Assembly: GCA_028281535.1 (NCBI GenBank)
Contig: JANQJS010000026.1
Location: 62,001-126,000 of the forward strand
Direction: 5' to 3'
DNA length: 64,000 nucleotides
Source: Sedimentisphaerales bacterium
GTDB lineage: Bacteria > Planctomycetota > Phycisphaerae > Sedimentisphaerales > SM23-30
How positions within the stretch are numbered: the first letter of the stretch is position 1; each line of letters opens with the position of its first letter. Shown piece by piece: positions 26,061 to 38,274 of this stretch. Below the pieces are notes generated by a model. The model saw only the letters and a program-made list of their open reading frames with translations. It was not told where the DNA came from and ran no database searches. Position numbers and translations under genes: made by a program.

Positions 26061-26119
26061 TGTGCATCCAAATCTGCACATTTGCAAATTCTGGTATTCT
26101 CCCACAATATATTTGCAAA
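26061..26119. promoter_or_regulatory. Palindromic sites in the rpsJ leader
   Basis: An inverted repeat TGTGCA-N8-TGCACA (26061-26080) is followed by two identical 8-base palindromes TTTGCAAA at 26081-26088 and 26112-26119. The two copies start 31 bases apart, close to three helical turns, which would put them on the same DNA face. Binding protein unknown. Confidence 0.4.
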
Positions 26120-26253
26120 GATTGACAAGGATAACGACTTAAAATTTCTGGTCAACACCTTTTTTCAATCTAAACAGTATATTTTTATACATTTATACCA
26201 ATTCACCTTTAAAAAAGATGATTTTTCGATACAAACGTAGCCAAATATGATCA

Positions 26254-26382
26254 GGATTTCGCCATCGAGGAAATCCTTTAAGGCAAGCGTCCAGGATGAC
26301 TGGACTTACTCTTCCCTATCCGTGGGATAACTTACGATAAGAAATCAACTTACACTATCATCGCAAAGCGTCCGTACTTTGC
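26254..26382 (-). promoter_or_regulatory. Structured 5' leader of the S10 operon
   Basis: The 418-base gap between fusA and rpsJ has no gene. In the part nearest the promoter three hairpins can form: GCAAAG/CTTTGC (26363-26382), GTCCAG/CTGGAC (26289-26305) and GGATTTC/GAAATCC (26254-26276). A long folded leader before rpsJ recalls the L4-regulated leader of E. coli, but the sequence is not similar enough to name it. Confidence 0.5.
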
Positions 26383-26404
26383 TCGCTTGGGTCGAAAAGA
26401 TAAT

Positions 26405-26432
26405 ATTCTAATAAACTTCTAAAGAATGTCAA
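26405..26432 (-). promoter_or_regulatory. S10 operon promoter overlapping the fusA stop codon
   Basis: A perfect TTGACA (26432-26427), a 16-base spacer and TAGAAT (26410-26405). The TGA stop of fusA is part of the -35 hexamer. Transcription from here would give a leader of about 390 bases before rpsJ. Confidence 0.7.
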
Positions 26433-28525
26433 GCATTAGCTGCTAAAACTTTCTGAGAAATATTTTCTGGCATCGGCGAATATTTATGCGGCTCCATTGA
26501 GTAACTGGCTCGGCCCTGAGAAATACTACGCAGAGCGGTCGCATAACCGAACATCTCGGATAGCGGTACATAACAATCAATGACTCGAACCTTGCCTTTT
26601 TGCTCTGTAGAGTGGATTTCAGCCCTTTTACGAGATAAATCACCCTGAACAACCCCATAAAACTCATCAGGCGTCACCACCTGCAGCTTCATGATAGGTT
26701 CCAGCAAAATCGGCTTGGCTTTACGCACAGCATCCTGAAATGCCATAGAACCTGCCTGTTGGAAGGCCATTTCAGATGAGTCAACGCTGTGGGAAGATCC
26801 TTCTAATAGGTCAATTTTGATATCCAGCATAGGATAACCGGCCAAAACACCCGTCGTGGAGGCATCTTTGATACCTTTAATGGTAGGATTGATGTATTCC
26901 TTAGGAATCGTACCACCCACCACTTTATTTTCGACAATGATATTATCTTCATCTGGATTTTCTGGGTGAAATGGCTCAATCTGAACAATCGCATGGCCAT
27001 ATTGACCACGACCACCTGACTGCTTGACGAATTTGCCTTCGCCTTTGGCAGGCATAGTAATGGTTTCGCGATAAGACACGCGAGGCTGACCAACGTTGAC
27101 ATCCACTTTCATGTCACGGGTCAGTTTATTTTTAAGAATCTCCAGGTGCAACTCTCCCATACCACTGATGATGGTTTCACCTGTTTCTTCATTAAATTCT
27201 GTTCTAAAGGTTGGATCTTCACGTTTGAGAACTTCAAGAGCTTCCGATAACTTTGGTCGGTCCTGAGCCGTTTTGGGCTCAATGGACAAACTAATGACAG
27301 GCTCTGGGAAGTCAATAGCATCCATCACGATTGGATCTTTTTTATAGCATAATGTATCACCTGTCAGGGTGTTTTTAAGACCAATCAATGCAACAATATC
27401 ACCAGCTTTAGCGGTTTTCACTAACTCGCGAGAATTAGCATGCATCAAGCAGATTTTATTAACGTTCTCATTACGATCACGCGTTGAATTGATCAATCGC
27501 GTACCCGATTCTAACGTACCAGAATAAATTCGAGCAAAAGTTAAATCGCCATGGGTGTCCGAGGTAATTTTGAATGCCAAAGCGACAAGCGGAGCTTCTG
27601 GATCAGGTTTACATTCGATGGTTTGATCTGGCTTACCTGGTACATGACCTTCAACACTATGACGATCAAGTGGGCTGGGTAGAAAATCAACGACCGCATC
27701 TAATAATTTACGTGAACCAATACTTTGTAATGCCGAACCGCACAAAGTAGGCTGCATGGTACCGAGCAATGTACCTGCACGTAAGCCAGCTTTAATTTCA
27801 TCATTGGTAGGTTCTTCATCATTAAGATATTTTTCCATCAGTTCATCATTGTATTCAGCAGCGGCTTCAATCATATTATGACGAGCTAGTTTTGCTTCAT
27901 CGACGAGATCACCTGGAATCTCCTCTACACGAACGACCTTACCTTTTTTAGGATCATCTTCAAAATAATAGGCTTTCATATCAAACAGATCAATGAAACC
28001 TACAAAGTCATCTGATGCACCCAATGGGTATTGGATAGGAACAGGGTTCGCGGCAAGTTTTTCAACAATACTGTTGCAAGCCATTTCAAAGTCAGCACCA
28101 ATTTTATCCATCTTATTGATAAAACAGATACAAGGTACATTGTATTTTTGAGCTTGACGCCAAACGGTTTCAGACTGAGCCTGAACACCTTCGCTGGAAT
28201 CAAATACAGCAACCGCACCATCTAAAACACGAAGTGAACGTTCCACTTCAACGGTAAAATCCACGTGGCCAGGAGTATCAATCAGGTTGATGGTATATTT
28301 CTGATCATTACGGGTCCATGGGCAAGAAGTCGCAGCAGAGGTAATGGTAATACCACGTTGTTGCTCTTCTTCCAGGTGATCCATTACGGCTGTACCTTCG
28401 TGTACTTCACCGATCTTGTAGGTAATACCTGTAAAAAATAAAATACGTTCTGTTACGGTTGTCTTACCCGCATCAATGTGCGCCATGACACCAATGTTAC
28501 GGAGCTTTGCAATATCTTGACTCAT
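26429..28525 (-). CDS. fusA: Elongation factor G
   Basis: Translocation GTPase, 698 residues, usual length. G1 [10 protein letters not shown]2 region [12 protein letters not shown]3 DTPGHVDF and G4 NKMDKIGA are intact, and domain IV has [15 protein letters not shown]. It has its own promoter and lies after the rpsG terminator, so it is set apart from the rpsL-rpsG unit. It ends inside the next promoter. Confidence 0.98.
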   Translation of the reverse strand: MSQDIAKLRNIGVMAHIDAGKTTVTERILFFTGITYKIGEVHEGTAVMDHLEEEQQRGITITSAATSCPWTRNDQKYTINLIDTPGHVDFTVEVERSLRVLDGAVAVFDSSEGVQAQSETVWRQAQKYNVPCICFINKMDKIGADFEMACNSIVEKLAANPVPIQYPLGASDDFVGFIDLFDMKAYYFEDDPKKGKVVRVEEIPGDLVDEAKLARHNMIEAAAEYNDELMEKYLNDEEPTNDEIKAGLRAGTLLGTMQPTLCGSALQSIGSRKLLDAVVDFLPSPLDRHSVEGHVPGKPDQTIECKPDPEAPLVALAFKITSDTHGDLTFARIYSGTLESGTRLINSTRDRNENVNKICLMHANSRELVKTAKAGDIVALIGLKNTLTGDTLCYKKDPIVMDAIDFPEPVISLSIEPKTAQDRPKLSEALEVLKREDPTFRTEFNEETGETIISGMGELHLEILKNKLTRDMKVDVNVGQPRVSYRETITMPAKGEGKFVKQSGGRGQYGHAIVQIEPFHPENPDEDNIIVENKVVGGTIPKEYINPTIKGIKDASTTGVLAGYPMLDIKIDLLEGSSHSVDSSEMAFQQAGSMAFQDAVRKAKPILLEPIMKLQVVTPDEFYGVVQGDLSRKRAEIHSTEQKGKVRVIDCYVPLSEMFGYATALRSISQGRASYSMEPHKYSPMPENISQKVLAANA

Positions 28526-28565
28526 TTTCTACCCGTTATTTTTCTAAAATTTTCGGAACACTCAA

Positions 28566-28594
28566 ATTACACAATTATTAAAAACACATTTCAA
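28566..28594 (-). promoter_or_regulatory. fusA promoter
   Basis: TTGAAA (28594-28589), a 17-base spacer and TGTAAT (28571-28566), about 40 bases upstream of the fusA ATG and just after the rpsG terminator. Confidence 0.65.
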
Positions 28595-28630
28595 CGTCAT
28601 GATTATTGCGTTCGGGCAAAACCATAACTA

Positions 28631-28669
28631 TAAAAAAACCACGACTAGCAAAACAAACCCAATCGTGGT
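28631..28669 (-). terminator. Intrinsic terminator after rpsG
   Basis: Stem ACCACGA/TCGTGGT (28669-28663 and 28644-28638) with an 18-base loop, followed by seven T on the minus strand. It separates the rpoBC-rpsL-rpsG unit from fusA. Confidence 0.75.
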
Positions 28670-28680
28670 TAAAAGGTCGA

Positions 28681-29154
28681 TTACCAGGCAAAGTGGGAAA
28701 ACGCCTTGTTGGCCTCTGCCATACGATGGACATTTTCTCGCGTTGTCATTGCGGTTCCCTCTTTATTAAACGCTGATACCAATTCATCACCTAAACATTG
28801 ACTCATCGGACGGCCCTTTTTACCACGGGCTGCTGTGATGATCCAACGGAATGCCAGAGCTTGCTGACGAGAAGGTTTCACTTGGGTTGGTACCTGATAA
28901 GTAGAACCACCTACACGTTTAGAACGAACCTCAATCAAAGGTTTGACATTTTCGATGGCGCTTTCAAAAACTTCCAATGGTGGAACATCTTTGACACGTT
29001 TTTCGATCATACCCATGGCATCATATACTATTTTCTGAGCGACACTTTTTTTGCCGTCCCACATAATGCAATTGATAAACTTTGACATCAAACGACTGTC
29101 AAACTTTGGATCAGGTTTAAGTTGTTTAGCCGAAGCCGTAAATCGTCGCGGCAT
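28681..29154 (-). CDS. rpsG: Ribosomal protein S7
   Basis: Primary 16S rRNA-binding protein of the head, 157 residues. [20 protein letters not shown] and [20 protein letters not shown] are diagnostic. Follows rpsL by 49 bases. Confidence 0.98.
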   Translation of the reverse strand: MPRRFTASAKQLKPDPKFDSRLMSKFINCIMWDGKKSVAQKIVYDAMGMIEKRVKDVPPLEVFESAIENVKPLIEVRSKRVGGSTYQVPTQVKPSRQQALAFRWIITAARGKKGRPMSQCLGDELVSAFNKEGTAMTTRENVHRMAEANKAFSHFAW

Positions 29155-29203
29155 TTAAAATACCTCCAAATATTTCATAGTTCGCAATCTATTTTGCGAA
29201 AGA

Positions 29204-29575
29204 TTATTTTGCTCGTTTAGCACCATATTTACTACGTCCCTGTTTTCTGCCATCCACACCCAAGGTATCAAGGACACCTCGAACGATGTGATATCTGACA
29301 CCGGGCAAGTCACGCACGCGACCGCCACGAACCAGGACGATACTGTGTTCCTGTAGATTGTGATCTACACCACCAATATAGGCCGTTACTTCTTTGCCAT
29401 TGCTCAAACGCACCCTGGCAACTTTACGTAAAGCTGAGTTAGGCTTTTTAGGCGTCTGAGTCTTCACCTGAAGACACACACCACGGCGAGCCGGGCAGTT
29501 ATCCAAGTCAGGTGATTTGGACTTCTTACGAGAAATCTTACGAGGTTTTCTCACTAATTGGTTTATGGTAGGCAT
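29204..29575 (-). CDS. rpsL: Ribosomal protein S12
   Basis: Decoding-centre protein, 123 residues. [13 protein letters not shown], then [20 protein letters not shown] (the streptomycin loop; the Lys of KKPNS is the usual resistance site) and [19 protein letters not shown] precedes the ATG at 29575; a TTG one codon earlier is less likely. Confidence 0.98.
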   Translation of the reverse strand: MPTINQLVRKPRKISRKKSKSPDLDNCPARRGVCLQVKTQTPKKPNSALRKVARVRLSNGKEVTAYIGGVDHNLQEHSIVLVRGGRVRDLPGVRYHIVRGVLDTLGVDGRKQGRSKYGAKRAK

Positions 29576-29614
29576 CAATAACTCCTATAAGTTAGCCATT
29601 CATAATTGTTTACA

Positions 29615-32600
29615 TTACAAACCCAGTGCTTCTTTGACTTTGGCATCCGCCTCTTCTTCCTCACTTAAGAATTGGGTGTATTCTTCACTATCCAATTCAG
29701 TTGGAGTCGGCGGTTCAGCCAAGTGGTCAATTTTCAGATTCAAGTATGGCTTAAAGGCCGTACCCGCTGGGATCAAATGTCCCAGTATAACATTTTCTTT
29801 CAATCCAAGCAACTGGTCAACTTTTCCAGAAATACTTGCCTCGGTGAGTACCCGAGTGGTTTCCTGGAAACTGGCCGCAGAGACAAAACTGTCTGACTGC
29901 AAGGCCGCTTTAGTAATACCCAACAACATGGTGGTACCGGTCGCAGGTCGGCACTTGCCGCCTACAGCTCCATCGCCACCAATCGCCGCAACTGGCTCGT
30001 TGGCTTTCTCTAATTCTTCTTTAGTGACAACTTGACCTGCAACGAAATCTGTATCGCCGGGTTCATTGACTTTCAAGCTATGGGCGACACGATGGTTAGC
30101 GTCCCTAAAGGCAAATTTATCTAAAACATCACCTGGTAATACATCCGTATCACCGGCGTTATCAACTTTTACTTTACGCAACATTTGATTGATCACAATC
30201 TCAACGTGCTTATCATTAATTTTTACGTTCTGAGCACGGTAAACATTTTGAATTTCATTCAACAGATATACCTGAAGTGCTTCTTCACCACGAATACGTA
30301 AGATATCGTGAGGCACTAAAGGACCATCAGTTAATGGTTCACCGGCTTCAACATTATCACCCGTATGAACATTCAAGTGTTTATCGTGAGGCACGTGGTG
30401 ATCCACTTCAAGACCCGCTTCAGACCGAACGATGATGGTCATCTTACCGCGACGTTTATCACTACGCAGTTCAACGCGACCACTAATTTCAGCCATCGCG
30501 GCAGGTTCTTTAGGTTTCCGTGCTTCAAAGATTTCTGTAATACGTGGCAGACCACCGGTAATATCCTGTGTACCGGTAATCGCACGAGGCTGTTGCGCTA
30601 ACATCTGACCCGGTTGAATTTCCTGACCTTCAGCTACTTGGATACGAGCTTTTGCAGGTAAGTAGTGGAAGTCCAAAATTCGACCTTCGGCATCTTCGAT
30701 CACAATACGAGGATGCTTCTCACCTTTATGCTCGATAACCACAGGAACAGCTTTATCTGTTTCCATATCCATACGGATCGTTTCGCCTTCTTCAATATCC
30801 TGGAAGCGAACAATACCGGTTGCTTCAGATAGAATTGGCACACGGTGTGGATCCCATGAGAATAGTTCTGTACCGATTTCAACAGTATCACCTTCTTTAA
30901 CATTAATGATACCACCATACGGTGCACGATAACGATCTAGCTCACGGCCTTTTTCATCAAGAATGCAAACTTCACCATTACGTTTCAATGCAATTTGAAC
31001 TTCTTGATCATTCAAGACGGTATTTACAACATTGAGTTCTGAATATTTAACCGTACCAGCAACACCACTCTTGGTACTGGTATCCATAACCTGACGTTCA
31101 GCAATACCACCGGTATGGAAAGTACGCATCGTCAGCTGTGTACCAGGTTCACCAATCGATTGTGCCGCGATAATACCGACAGCCAATCCTTCTTCAACCA
31201 AACGGTTGGTACTTAAGTCAACGCCATAACATAATGAGCAAACACCCAGTGGGCTTTCGCAAGTCATAGCACTTCTGACACGAATCGTATCAAGACCTAA
31301 GTCTTCAATTTTCTTACCAATTTCACGTGTGATAATTTGGTTCTCTTCGCAAATGATTTGGTCCGTAATAGGGTTACGGATGGTATCACGAGCGACGCGA
31401 CCAAAGACGTTTTCACTCAAAGGAACAGAAACCTGCTCACCTTTGTAAACCGCACTCTTATTCACACCCTGCAAGGTTCCGCAGTCGTATTCATTAACAA
31501 TAACGTTCTGGCAAACGTCAGCAAGTTTACGGGTTAGATATCCACTATCAGCCGTTTTTAACGCTGTATCTGCCAAACCTTTTCGGGCACCGTGAGTCGA
31601 ACTGAAATATTCAAGAACGTTCAGACCTTCACGGAAGTTCGCCTTAATAGGTGTTTCGATAATTTCACCAGAAGGTTTCGCCATCAACGCACGCATACCA
31701 GCAAGCTGCTGGATCTGATCGATACTACCACGAGCACCAGAATCCGACATCAAGAAGATCGGATTCAAATATGGCTTACCGTTACGTACATCGTTTTCAA
31801 GTTCTTTCATCATTTCATTGGTTACTTCGACACGAGCATGTGTCCAGGCATCAATGATCTGATTGTATCGTTCACCTTCAGTTAAGGCACCCAAGGTGTA
31901 ATTGTTTTCAACTTTGTCCACACGTTTTTGTGTTTTGTCGATGATTTCCTGTTTACGAGAAGGAATACGCATATCGGTGATACACATAGACAAACCAGCA
32001 AGTGTGGCATATTTAAATCCAAGTTGTTTAATGATATCTAATAAATCAACCGTTGCATAACGACCGACAAATTCATGACAATCATTAATTACCTGACTAA
32101 GCGCTTTGCTGCCCATTGGGTAATTATAGAATGGCATTTTTTCTGGCAACGAATCATTAAACACACAACGACCTGGTGAGGTCTCGATGACAACACCATA
32201 ATCAGTATACTTACGCTTTTTATCAATCGCTCTTTTGCCTTCAGGCAATCGAACTTTTACTCGAGCGTGTGTATGAACTTTACCTTTTTCGTAAGCTAAA
32301 ATTGCTTCAAAAGGTGAAGAGAAAATCATGCCTTCGCCTTTTTCCTCATCACGCATCAGGGTCATGTAATAGTTACCTAATACAATATCCTGTGATGGGG
32401 ACATAATCGGCGAGCCGTTCTGTGGCGAGAAGATATTGTTGGTGGCCATCATCAACATGTGTGCTTCAGCTTGAGCTTCCACACTCAATGGCAAGTGAAC
32501 CGCCATCTGATCACCATCAAAGTCAGCGTTGAATCCTTTACAGACCAACGGATGAATCGTAATTGCATTGCCCTCAATTAACTGAGGTTCAAAAGCCTGA

Positions 32601-33886
32601 ATCCCCATCCTGTGAAGCGTTGGAGCACGGTTCAACAAGACAGGGTGATTTTTAATCACTTCTTCAAGAATATCCCAAACTTCCTCATCTCGGCGTTCGA
32701 GCATTTTCTTGGCACTCTTGATGGTATCTGCCAAGCCGCGTTCTTTCAGGCGGCGTATGATAAATGGCTGGTAAAGTTCCAAAGCAATTTTCTTTGGCAT
32801 ACCACACTGATGCAGATGCAATGTTGGACCAACCACAATCACGGAACGAGCAGAATAATCAACACGTTTACCTAATAAGTTTTCACGGAAACGCCCCTGC
32901 TTACCTTTGATCATATCCGTCAAACTTTTCAGAGGACGGTTACTTGATCCAAGAACAGGACGGCGGCAACGGCCATTATCAAACAATGCATCAACCGCTT
33001 GTTGAAGCATACGTTTTTCGTTTCGGATAATGACTTCTGGTGCATTCAAATCAACCAGTTTTTTCAAACGGTTGTTTCGGTTAATGATACGACGATAGAG
33101 ATCATTCAAGTCACTGGTCGCAAAGTTTCCACTTTCCAGAAGAACCAGCGGACGTAAATCTGGTGGAATGACAGGAATGACATCCTGAATCATCCACTCA
33201 GGATTATTATCACTTTGACGAAGTGACTCAACAATTTTGAGCCGCTTACTTAAATCTTTAATCTTCTGCTGGCTACCTGTTTTTTCAAGTTCATCACGAA
33301 GCTTGATGGTCTCCTGATGTAAATCAAGATTTCGCAAAAGTGTACGAACCGCTTCGGCACCCATTTCAGCCGTAAAGGTTGAACCATAAGTATCCAATGC
33401 ACGTCGGTATTCTTCTTCAGTAAGAAGTTCTTTTACTTTTAACGGGGTATCGCCGGCATCGGTCACGACATAATCCTGGAAATAAACCACTTTCTCTAGA
33501 TCAGCGGTTTTCATATCCATAAGATTTGCCAGACGCGATGGCATGGCTTTGAAAAACCATATATGCACAATCGGTGCTGCCAGATTAATATGACCCATAC
33601 GTTTACGACGTACGCGACTATGTGTCACTTTCACGCCACAACGATCACAGATAATGCCTTTAAATTTTGTTCCTTTGTACTTTCCGCAAGCACATTCCCA
33701 ATCACGCTCAGGGCCAAAAATGCGTTCGCAAAATAGACCATCTTTTTCCGCACGGTATGTACGGTAATTAATGGTTTCTGGCTTACGGACTTCTCCGAAA
33801 GACCAACTGCGAATGTCATTTGGACTCGCCAGACCGATTTTTACTGAACCATAATCGTTGATTCGGTCATAAATCGACTCTATCAT
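29615..33886 (-). CDS. rpoC: DNA-directed RNA polymerase subunit beta'
   Basis: Largest catalytic subunit of RNA polymerase, 1423 residues. The N-terminal zinc site (CACGKYKG and CDRCGVKV), the catalytic [16 protein letters not shown] with three Asp for Mg, the trigger-loop region ([16 protein letters not shown]) and the second zinc site ([19 protein letters not shown]) are all seen. Its start is 37 bases after the rpoB stop. Confidence 0.99.
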   Translation of the reverse strand: MIESIYDRINDYGSVKIGLASPNDIRSWSFGEVRKPETINYRTYRAEKDGLFCERIFGPERDWECACGKYKGTKFKGIICDRCGVKVTHSRVRRKRMGHINLAAPIVHIWFFKAMPSRLANLMDMKTADLEKVVYFQDYVVTDAGDTPLKVKELLTEEEYRRALDTYGSTFTAEMGAEAVRTLLRNLDLHQETIKLRDELEKTGSQQKIKDLSKRLKIVESLRQSDNNPEWMIQDVIPVIPPDLRPLVLLESGNFATSDLNDLYRRIINRNNRLKKLVDLNAPEVIIRNEKRMLQQAVDALFDNGRCRRPVLGSSNRPLKSLTDMIKGKQGRFRENLLGKRVDYSARSVIVVGPTLHLHQCGMPKKIALELYQPFIIRRLKERGLADTIKSAKKMLERRDEEVWDILEEVIKNHPVLLNRAPTLHRMGIQAFEPQLIEGNAITIHPLVCKGFNADFDGDQMAVHLPLSVEAQAEAHMLMMATNNIFSPQNGSPIMSPSQDIVLGNYYMTLMRDEEKGEGMIFSSPFEAILAYEKGKVHTHARVKVRLPEGKRAIDKKRKYTDYGVVIETSPGRCVFNDSLPEKMPFYNYPMGSKALSQVINDCHEFVGRYATVDLLDIIKQLGFKYATLAGLSMCITDMRIPSRKQEIIDKTQKRVDKVENNYTLGALTEGERYNQIIDAWTHARVEVTNEMMKELENDVRNGKPYLNPIFLMSDSGARGSIDQIQQLAGMRALMAKPSGEIIETPIKANFREGLNVLEYFSSTHGARKGLADTALKTADSGYLTRKLADVCQNVIVNEYDCGTLQGVNKSAVYKGEQVSVPLSENVFGRVARDTIRNPITDQIICEENQIITREIGKKIEDLGLDTIRVRSAMTCESPLGVCSLCYGVDLSTNRLVEEGLAVGIIAAQSIGEPGTQLTMRTFHTGGIAERQVMDTSTKSGVAGTVKYSELNVVNTVLNDQEVQIALKRNGEVCILDEKGRELDRYRAPYGGIINVKEGDTVEIGTELFSWDPHRVPILSEATGIVRFQDIEEGETIRMDMETDKAVPVVIEHKGEKHPRIVIEDAEGRILDFHYLPAKARIQVAEGQEIQPGQMLAQQPRAITGTQDITGGLPRITEIFEARKPKEPAAMAEISGRVELRSDKRRGKMTIIVRSEAGLEVDHHVPHDKHLNVHTGDNVEAGEPLTDGPLVPHDILRIRGEEALQVYLLNEIQNVYRAQNVKINDKHVEIVINQMLRKVKVDNAGDTDVLPGDVLDKFAFRDANHRVAHSLKVNEPGDTDFVAGQVVTKEELEKANEPVAAIGGDGAVGGKCRPATGTTMLLGITKAALQSDSFVSAASFQETTRVLTEASISGKVDQLLGLKENVILGHLIPAGTAFKPYLNLKIDHLAEPPTPTELDSEEYTQFLSEEEEADAKVKEALGL

Positions 33887-33923
33887 ACCCGGTCACTCCT
33901 TTTCTCGTAGGAAAATTAGGCGA

Positions 33924-36900
33924 TTAAAAAACGCGTTTTTTCTCTAACTGGATGTTTAAACCAAGACCACGAATTTCGTTACATAAAACGTCAAACGAAA
34001 CAGGCGTTCCGGCTTCCAGTGTGTTTGTACCTTTAACCATTGCTTCATAAATTTTGGTTCGGCCTTCAACATCATCACTTTTTACCGTGAGTAATTCTTG
34101 AAGAATATAGGCTGAACCATACGCTTCCAAACCCCATACTTCCATTTCACCAAAACGCTGACCACCGGTTCGTGCTTTACCACCCAATGGCTGCTGGGTA
34201 ATCAAGCTATAAGGACCGGTTGCACGTGCATGAATTTTATCATCCACCAGATGGTGAAGTTTCATCATGTAGATATTACCTACTGTGACTCTCTGTTCAA
34301 GCGGAGCACCCGTTCGACCATCGTACAGGGTTATTTTACCGCCATGAGGCATATCAACATAAATACTTTCTGGATCTGGAACCTCATCATTCGCTAGATG
34401 ATTATTATATTTGTCTGTTGAATATTTGTTGGCTTCATCAATACAGTCATGAATCGTTTGTTCACTCGCACCATTAAATACTGGCGTGATCGCCTGGAAA
34501 CCTAAAATTTTAGCCGCCCAACCCAAGTGCGTTTCAAGAATCTGTCCCACGTTCATACGACCTGGAACACCCAATGGATTCAACAGAATGTCGAGAGAAG
34601 TACCATCTTCCATAAATGGCATATCTTCCTCAGGTAAAATTCGTGCAATCACACCTTTATTACCGTGACGCCCTGCCATTTTATCACCCACTGACAAACG
34701 ACGCTTATTCGCAATGTAGACTTTCACCATTTCCAAGACACCGGAAGGCAATTCATCGCCACGCTTCATTTGTTGTGTTTTACGGGTTAATTCATCACGC
34801 AGTTCACCAATACGCATCAGGAAGGAATCGATAAGATCTTTGACCTGTTCACGTTTTGCGGCAGGTTTAATCCAATCAATTTTGAACGAATCAACCTGTT
34901 CTAAAATAACAGCATTGTTCGTACTGACACCCAACTTCTGCTTTGTGGTTGGATCAACTAATGTGCTTTCTAATTTTTCATTCAGAGCTCTTGCCATTTG
35001 ACGGAAAACTTCGGCAATACGCCCTTCCATATTTGCTTGATATTTTTTCAATGCATCGGCCTGAGCTTTACGTTGATCATCGCTCATATACATACGACGT
35101 GAAAAACGTTTGGCATCGATGACAATACCTTCGTCACCACTGGGAACTTCCAGCGAATCATTTTTAACATCTTCACCCGCTCGGCCAAAAATAGCATAAA
35201 GCAATTTTTCTTCTGGAGAAAGTTCGCTTTTGCTTTTTGGCGAAACTTTACCCACAAGAATATCACCCGCTTGTACATAAGTACCTAAGCGAACGATACC
35301 ACCCTCATCCAGGTTGGCCAGGGCTTTTTCTGAAACATTAGGAATATCACGTGTGAATTCTTCGCGACCTAATTTGGTCTCACGAATTTCCACTTCAAAT
35401 TCTTCAATGTGAATACTGGTGAAGGCATCATTTTTGACCAGCTTTTCGCTAACAAGAATCGCATCCTCAAAGTTGTAACCTTCATACATCATGAAGCCAA
35501 CCAGAACGTTTTTACCTAGGGCTAACTGACCTCGTTGGGTCGCAGCACCATCAGCAATAATCTGATCTTTTTTAACTTCCTCACCCAGTTGAACACGTGG
35601 TTTCTGATTTAAACAAGTACGCTCATTTAAACCAGTAAATTTTCTCAATTCATATTCATCGGCTTCATCAATCACAATGCGAGCGGCATCAACATAGGTG
35701 ATTGTTCCAGAACGACGGGCACGAACCACCATTGAACTGTTTTGAGCCACAACGGCTTCCATACCGGTACCGACAATCGGTGGATCGGTTTTCAACAACG
35801 GCACCGCTTGACGTTGCATGTTTGATCCCATCAAAGCACGGTTAGCATCATCATGCTCCAAGAAAGGGATCAAAGAAGCAGACACGCCCACCGTTTGTTT
35901 TGATGACACATCAACATATTGAATTTCACTACTATCCACCTGAGCCAGGTCACCTTCAACACGTGCCAATGCCATACCAGGACGAACCGTTTTAGAATCG
36001 TCTTCAAAGACATCAACAGGAGAAAGAATGGATTCAATTTCCTGATCGGCACGCAAAGGTTCGGTTCCTTGAGCAACACCATCAACAATTTTTTGATAAG
36101 GCGTTACCAGAAAACCATATTCATCCACGCTGGAATAAATACTCAATGAAGAGATCAAACCAATGTTGGTTCCCTCAGGCGTTTCAATCGGACAAATTCG
36201 ACCATAGTGACTAATATGCACGTCACGCACTTCAAAACCAGCACGTTTTCGGTTCAAACCACCAGGTCCCAAAGCTGACAATCGACGTTCGTGAGTCAAC
36301 TGACTAAGAGGGTTGGTCTGATCGACCACCTGGCTTAATTCACCACGACCAAAGAAAAAGTCGATGCTGCTGGTGATACTCTTGCTATTCACCAGTTCAG
36401 CAATACGACTTACTTCGTTCATATCTTTAATACTCATGCGTTCCTGAACCGCACGACGCAATTTCAGAAAACCTTTGCGAATTTCGTCAGCGGCCAATTC
36501 ATCAATAGTACGCAAACGACGGTTACCCAGATGATCAATATCATCCACATAACCTTCGCTATTTCTCAATCCGAAAATGTATTTCATTGAACCGAGAAAA
36601 TCTTCAGGACGGAGAACCATTTCCGCTTCATCGATATCCTGATCGAATTTACGATTCACACGGAAACGGCCAACACGACCTAAACGATAACGATTGTCAT
36701 CGTAAAATTTTTCTTTGAATAGCTGCTTTGCTTTATCTACTTGAGCTGGGTTCCCAGGACGCAAGCGAGCATAAATTTTCAGCAACGCATCTTCATAGCT
36801 ATTGCTGGCATCTTCAGCTAATGTATTCAAAATAATCGGATCAGGAACTTTTTCAATCACTTCTACTTTTTTCAGCGACGATTGCTGAATCTGTTGAAGT

Positions 36901-37664
36901 TTATCACTGATCTGACAACCGGCTTCGACAATTTCTTCACCCGTTTCTGTATCGATGATAGAACCCACCGACCACATTTCTGGCTTGAGATTATCGACAG
37001 CCACGTTTTTAGTTGCATAGAATTCTCTGATGATGCCTTCGGTTGAACCATAGGTTTCTGACATGGCACGCAAAAAGGTGGTCGCACTGATTTTAGCGGA
37101 CTGGTCAATTCGCACAACCATGACATCCTTTTTGGTCACATTCAGTTCAATCCAGCTACCACGCTCTGGAATAATTCGACATGCGTGAAGCGGCCTGTCA
37201 CCTTCCTGCGATTCAACAACAAAGTCAACACCGGGACTACGATGCAACTGATTAACAATCACACGCTCAGCACCATTAATAATGAATTCACCACCACCGA
37301 TCATCAGGGGGATTTCGCCAAGGTAGACACTGTCTTCCATGATCTCATCAACCCCTTTTCGGGTCATGCGGCAACGAATCCGAAATGGCTTGCCATAGGT
37401 CAAACGCAACTGACGGCATTCATCAGGTGTGTACCTTGGCTTACCAAGCTCGTAATCTAAATATTCAAGCTTAATTTCCTCATTGTAACTTATGATAGGG
37501 AAAATTTCCTTTAAGAGAGATTCCAGTCCATAGTTATCTCTTTGATCAGGCTGAGTGGTGTCCTGGAGAAAGCGATCATAGCTTGCCCTTTGTATTTCAG
37601 TAAGATTCGGCACATCTAAAACTTCAGCCACCTTACCAAAATATCGAACCTGATTTACTACCAT
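33924..37664 (-). CDS. rpoB: DNA-directed RNA polymerase subunit beta
   Basis: Second catalytic subunit, 1246 residues, near Bacillus length and without the large E. coli insertions. The rifampicin region reads [17 protein letters not shown] and [13 protein letters not shown]; the switch and clamp parts ([19 protein letters not shown]) are intact. The Asp normally at the rifampicin position 516 falls in the [13 protein letters not shown] stretch, where Asp-Gln precedes Thr-Asn, as is usual outside E. coli. Confidence 0.99.
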   Translation of the reverse strand: MVVNQVRYFGKVAEVLDVPNLTEIQRASYDRFLQDTTQPDQRDNYGLESLLKEIFPIISYNEEIKLEYLDYELGKPRYTPDECRQLRLTYGKPFRIRCRMTRKGVDEIMEDSVYLGEIPLMIGGGEFIINGAERVIVNQLHRSPGVDFVVESQEGDRPLHACRIIPERGSWIELNVTKKDVMVVRIDQSAKISATTFLRAMSETYGSTEGIIREFYATKNVAVDNLKPEMWSVGSIIDTETGEEIVEAGCQISDKLQQIQQSSLKKVEVIEKVPDPIILNTLAEDASNSYEDALLKIYARLRPGNPAQVDKAKQLFKEKFYDDNRYRLGRVGRFRVNRKFDQDIDEAEMVLRPEDFLGSMKYIFGLRNSEGYVDDIDHLGNRRLRTIDELAADEIRKGFLKLRRAVQERMSIKDMNEVSRIAELVNSKSITSSIDFFFGRGELSQVVDQTNPLSQLTHERRLSALGPGGLNRKRAGFEVRDVHISHYGRICPIETPEGTNIGLISSLSIYSSVDEYGFLVTPYQKIVDGVAQGTEPLRADQEIESILSPVDVFEDDSKTVRPGMALARVEGDLAQVDSSEIQYVDVSSKQTVGVSASLIPFLEHDDANRALMGSNMQRQAVPLLKTDPPIVGTGMEAVVAQNSSMVVRARRSGTITYVDAARIVIDEADEYELRKFTGLNERTCLNQKPRVQLGEEVKKDQIIADGAATQRGQLALGKNVLVGFMMYEGYNFEDAILVSEKLVKNDAFTSIHIEEFEVEIRETKLGREEFTRDIPNVSEKALANLDEGGIVRLGTYVQAGDILVGKVSPKSKSELSPEEKLLYAIFGRAGEDVKNDSLEVPSGDEGIVIDAKRFSRRMYMSDDQRKAQADALKKYQANMEGRIAEVFRQMARALNEKLESTLVDPTTKQKLGVSTNNAVILEQVDSFKIDWIKPAAKREQVKDLIDSFLMRIGELRDELTRKTQQMKRGDELPSGVLEMVKVYIANKRRLSVGDKMAGRHGNKGVIARILPEEDMPFMEDGTSLDILLNPLGVPGRMNVGQILETHLGWAAKILGFQAITPVFNGASEQTIHDCIDEANKYSTDKYNNHLANDEVPDPESIYVDMPHGGKITLYDGRTGAPLEQRVTVGNIYMMKLHHLVDDKIHARATGPYSLITQQPLGGKARTGGQRFGEMEVWGLEAYGSAYILQELLTVKSDDVEGRTKIYEAMVKGTNTLEAGTPVSFDVLCNEIRGLGLNIQLEKKRVF

Positions 37665-37737
37665 ATTAAACTCCTCGTCTATTAAGCTAAAACGATTAAA
37701 TTTATATCACTTTTACAATGATTCAGAAATCACGAAA

Positions 37738-38154
37738 CTACTTCAACTCAACGGTTGCGCCAGCAGCTTCTAGTGCTTTCTGTAGGGCTTCAGCATCTTC
37801 TTTACTCAAACCTTCTTTGACAGCTTTAGGTGCACCATCAACGATTTCTTTAGCTTCTTTCAAACCTAAGCCAGTTGCTCCGCGAACTTCTTTGATCACT
37901 TGGATCTTCTTATCGCCAGCTTCTTTCAAAATCACATCGAAAGCAGTTTTCTCTTCAGCAGCTTCTTCGCCACCACCGCCACCACCAGGGGCAGCAGCAA
38001 CAGCAACAGCACCAGCAGCAGGTTCAATACCATGTTCGTCTTTGAGGTAATCTGCAAGCTCTTTAGCTTGGATCAAGGTCAATCCTACGATTGAATCACC
38101 TAAAGATTTAATATCATCACTGTATGTTTTTTCTGCGACAGCTTCTTCTGACAT
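37738..38154 (-). CDS. rplL: Ribosomal protein L7/L12
   Basis: Stalk protein that recruits translation GTPases. N-terminal dimer domain (about 10-50), a flexible hinge rich in Ala, Gly and Glu ([15 protein letters not shown]), and the C-terminal domain with [20 protein letters not shown]. At 138 residues it is longer than the usual 120-128, with a longer N-terminal lead. Confidence 0.98.
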   Translation of the reverse strand: MSEEAVAEKTYSDDIKSLGDSIVGLTLIQAKELADYLKDEHGIEPAAGAVAVAAAPGGGGGGEEAAEEKTAFDVILKEAGDKKIQVIKEVRGATGLGLKEAKEIVDGAPKAVKEGLSKEDAEALQKALEAAGATVELK

Positions 38155-38186
38155 AACTCAAAACTCCTATAAAACTCTTAATTCAT

Positions 38187-38245
38187 ATTCCGAGAGCCAG
38201 CAAACCTGATTGCCGTTTTAACCCTAATAGCAGGACAGTCGGAAT
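38187..38245 (-). repeat. Inverted repeat in the rplJ-rplL gap
   Basis: ATTCCGA (38245-38239) and TCGGAAT (38193-38187) form a perfect outer stem; CCTG and CAGG inside it can pair as well. No T run. A folded mRNA between L10 and L12 could set their 1:4 expression ratio; this is inference. Confidence 0.45.
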
Positions 38246-38274
38246 TTGACTGAATATCTATTTCAATGAAACGA

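Noticed and set aside
26011-26428. Possible small gene in the fusA-rpsJ gap
   Set aside because: No frame with a start, binding site and protein-like composition was seen; the inverted repeats explain the region better as a leader.
29517-30035. 172-codon open frame on the plus strand over rpsL/rpoC
   Set aside because: It runs antisense to strongly conserved rpsL and rpoC codons and its translation resembles no protein; a shadow of codon bias.
37718-38050. 110-codon plus-strand frame over rplL
   Set aside because: Ala, Ser and Pro runs come from reading the antisense of the Gly/Ala/Glu-rich L12 hinge.
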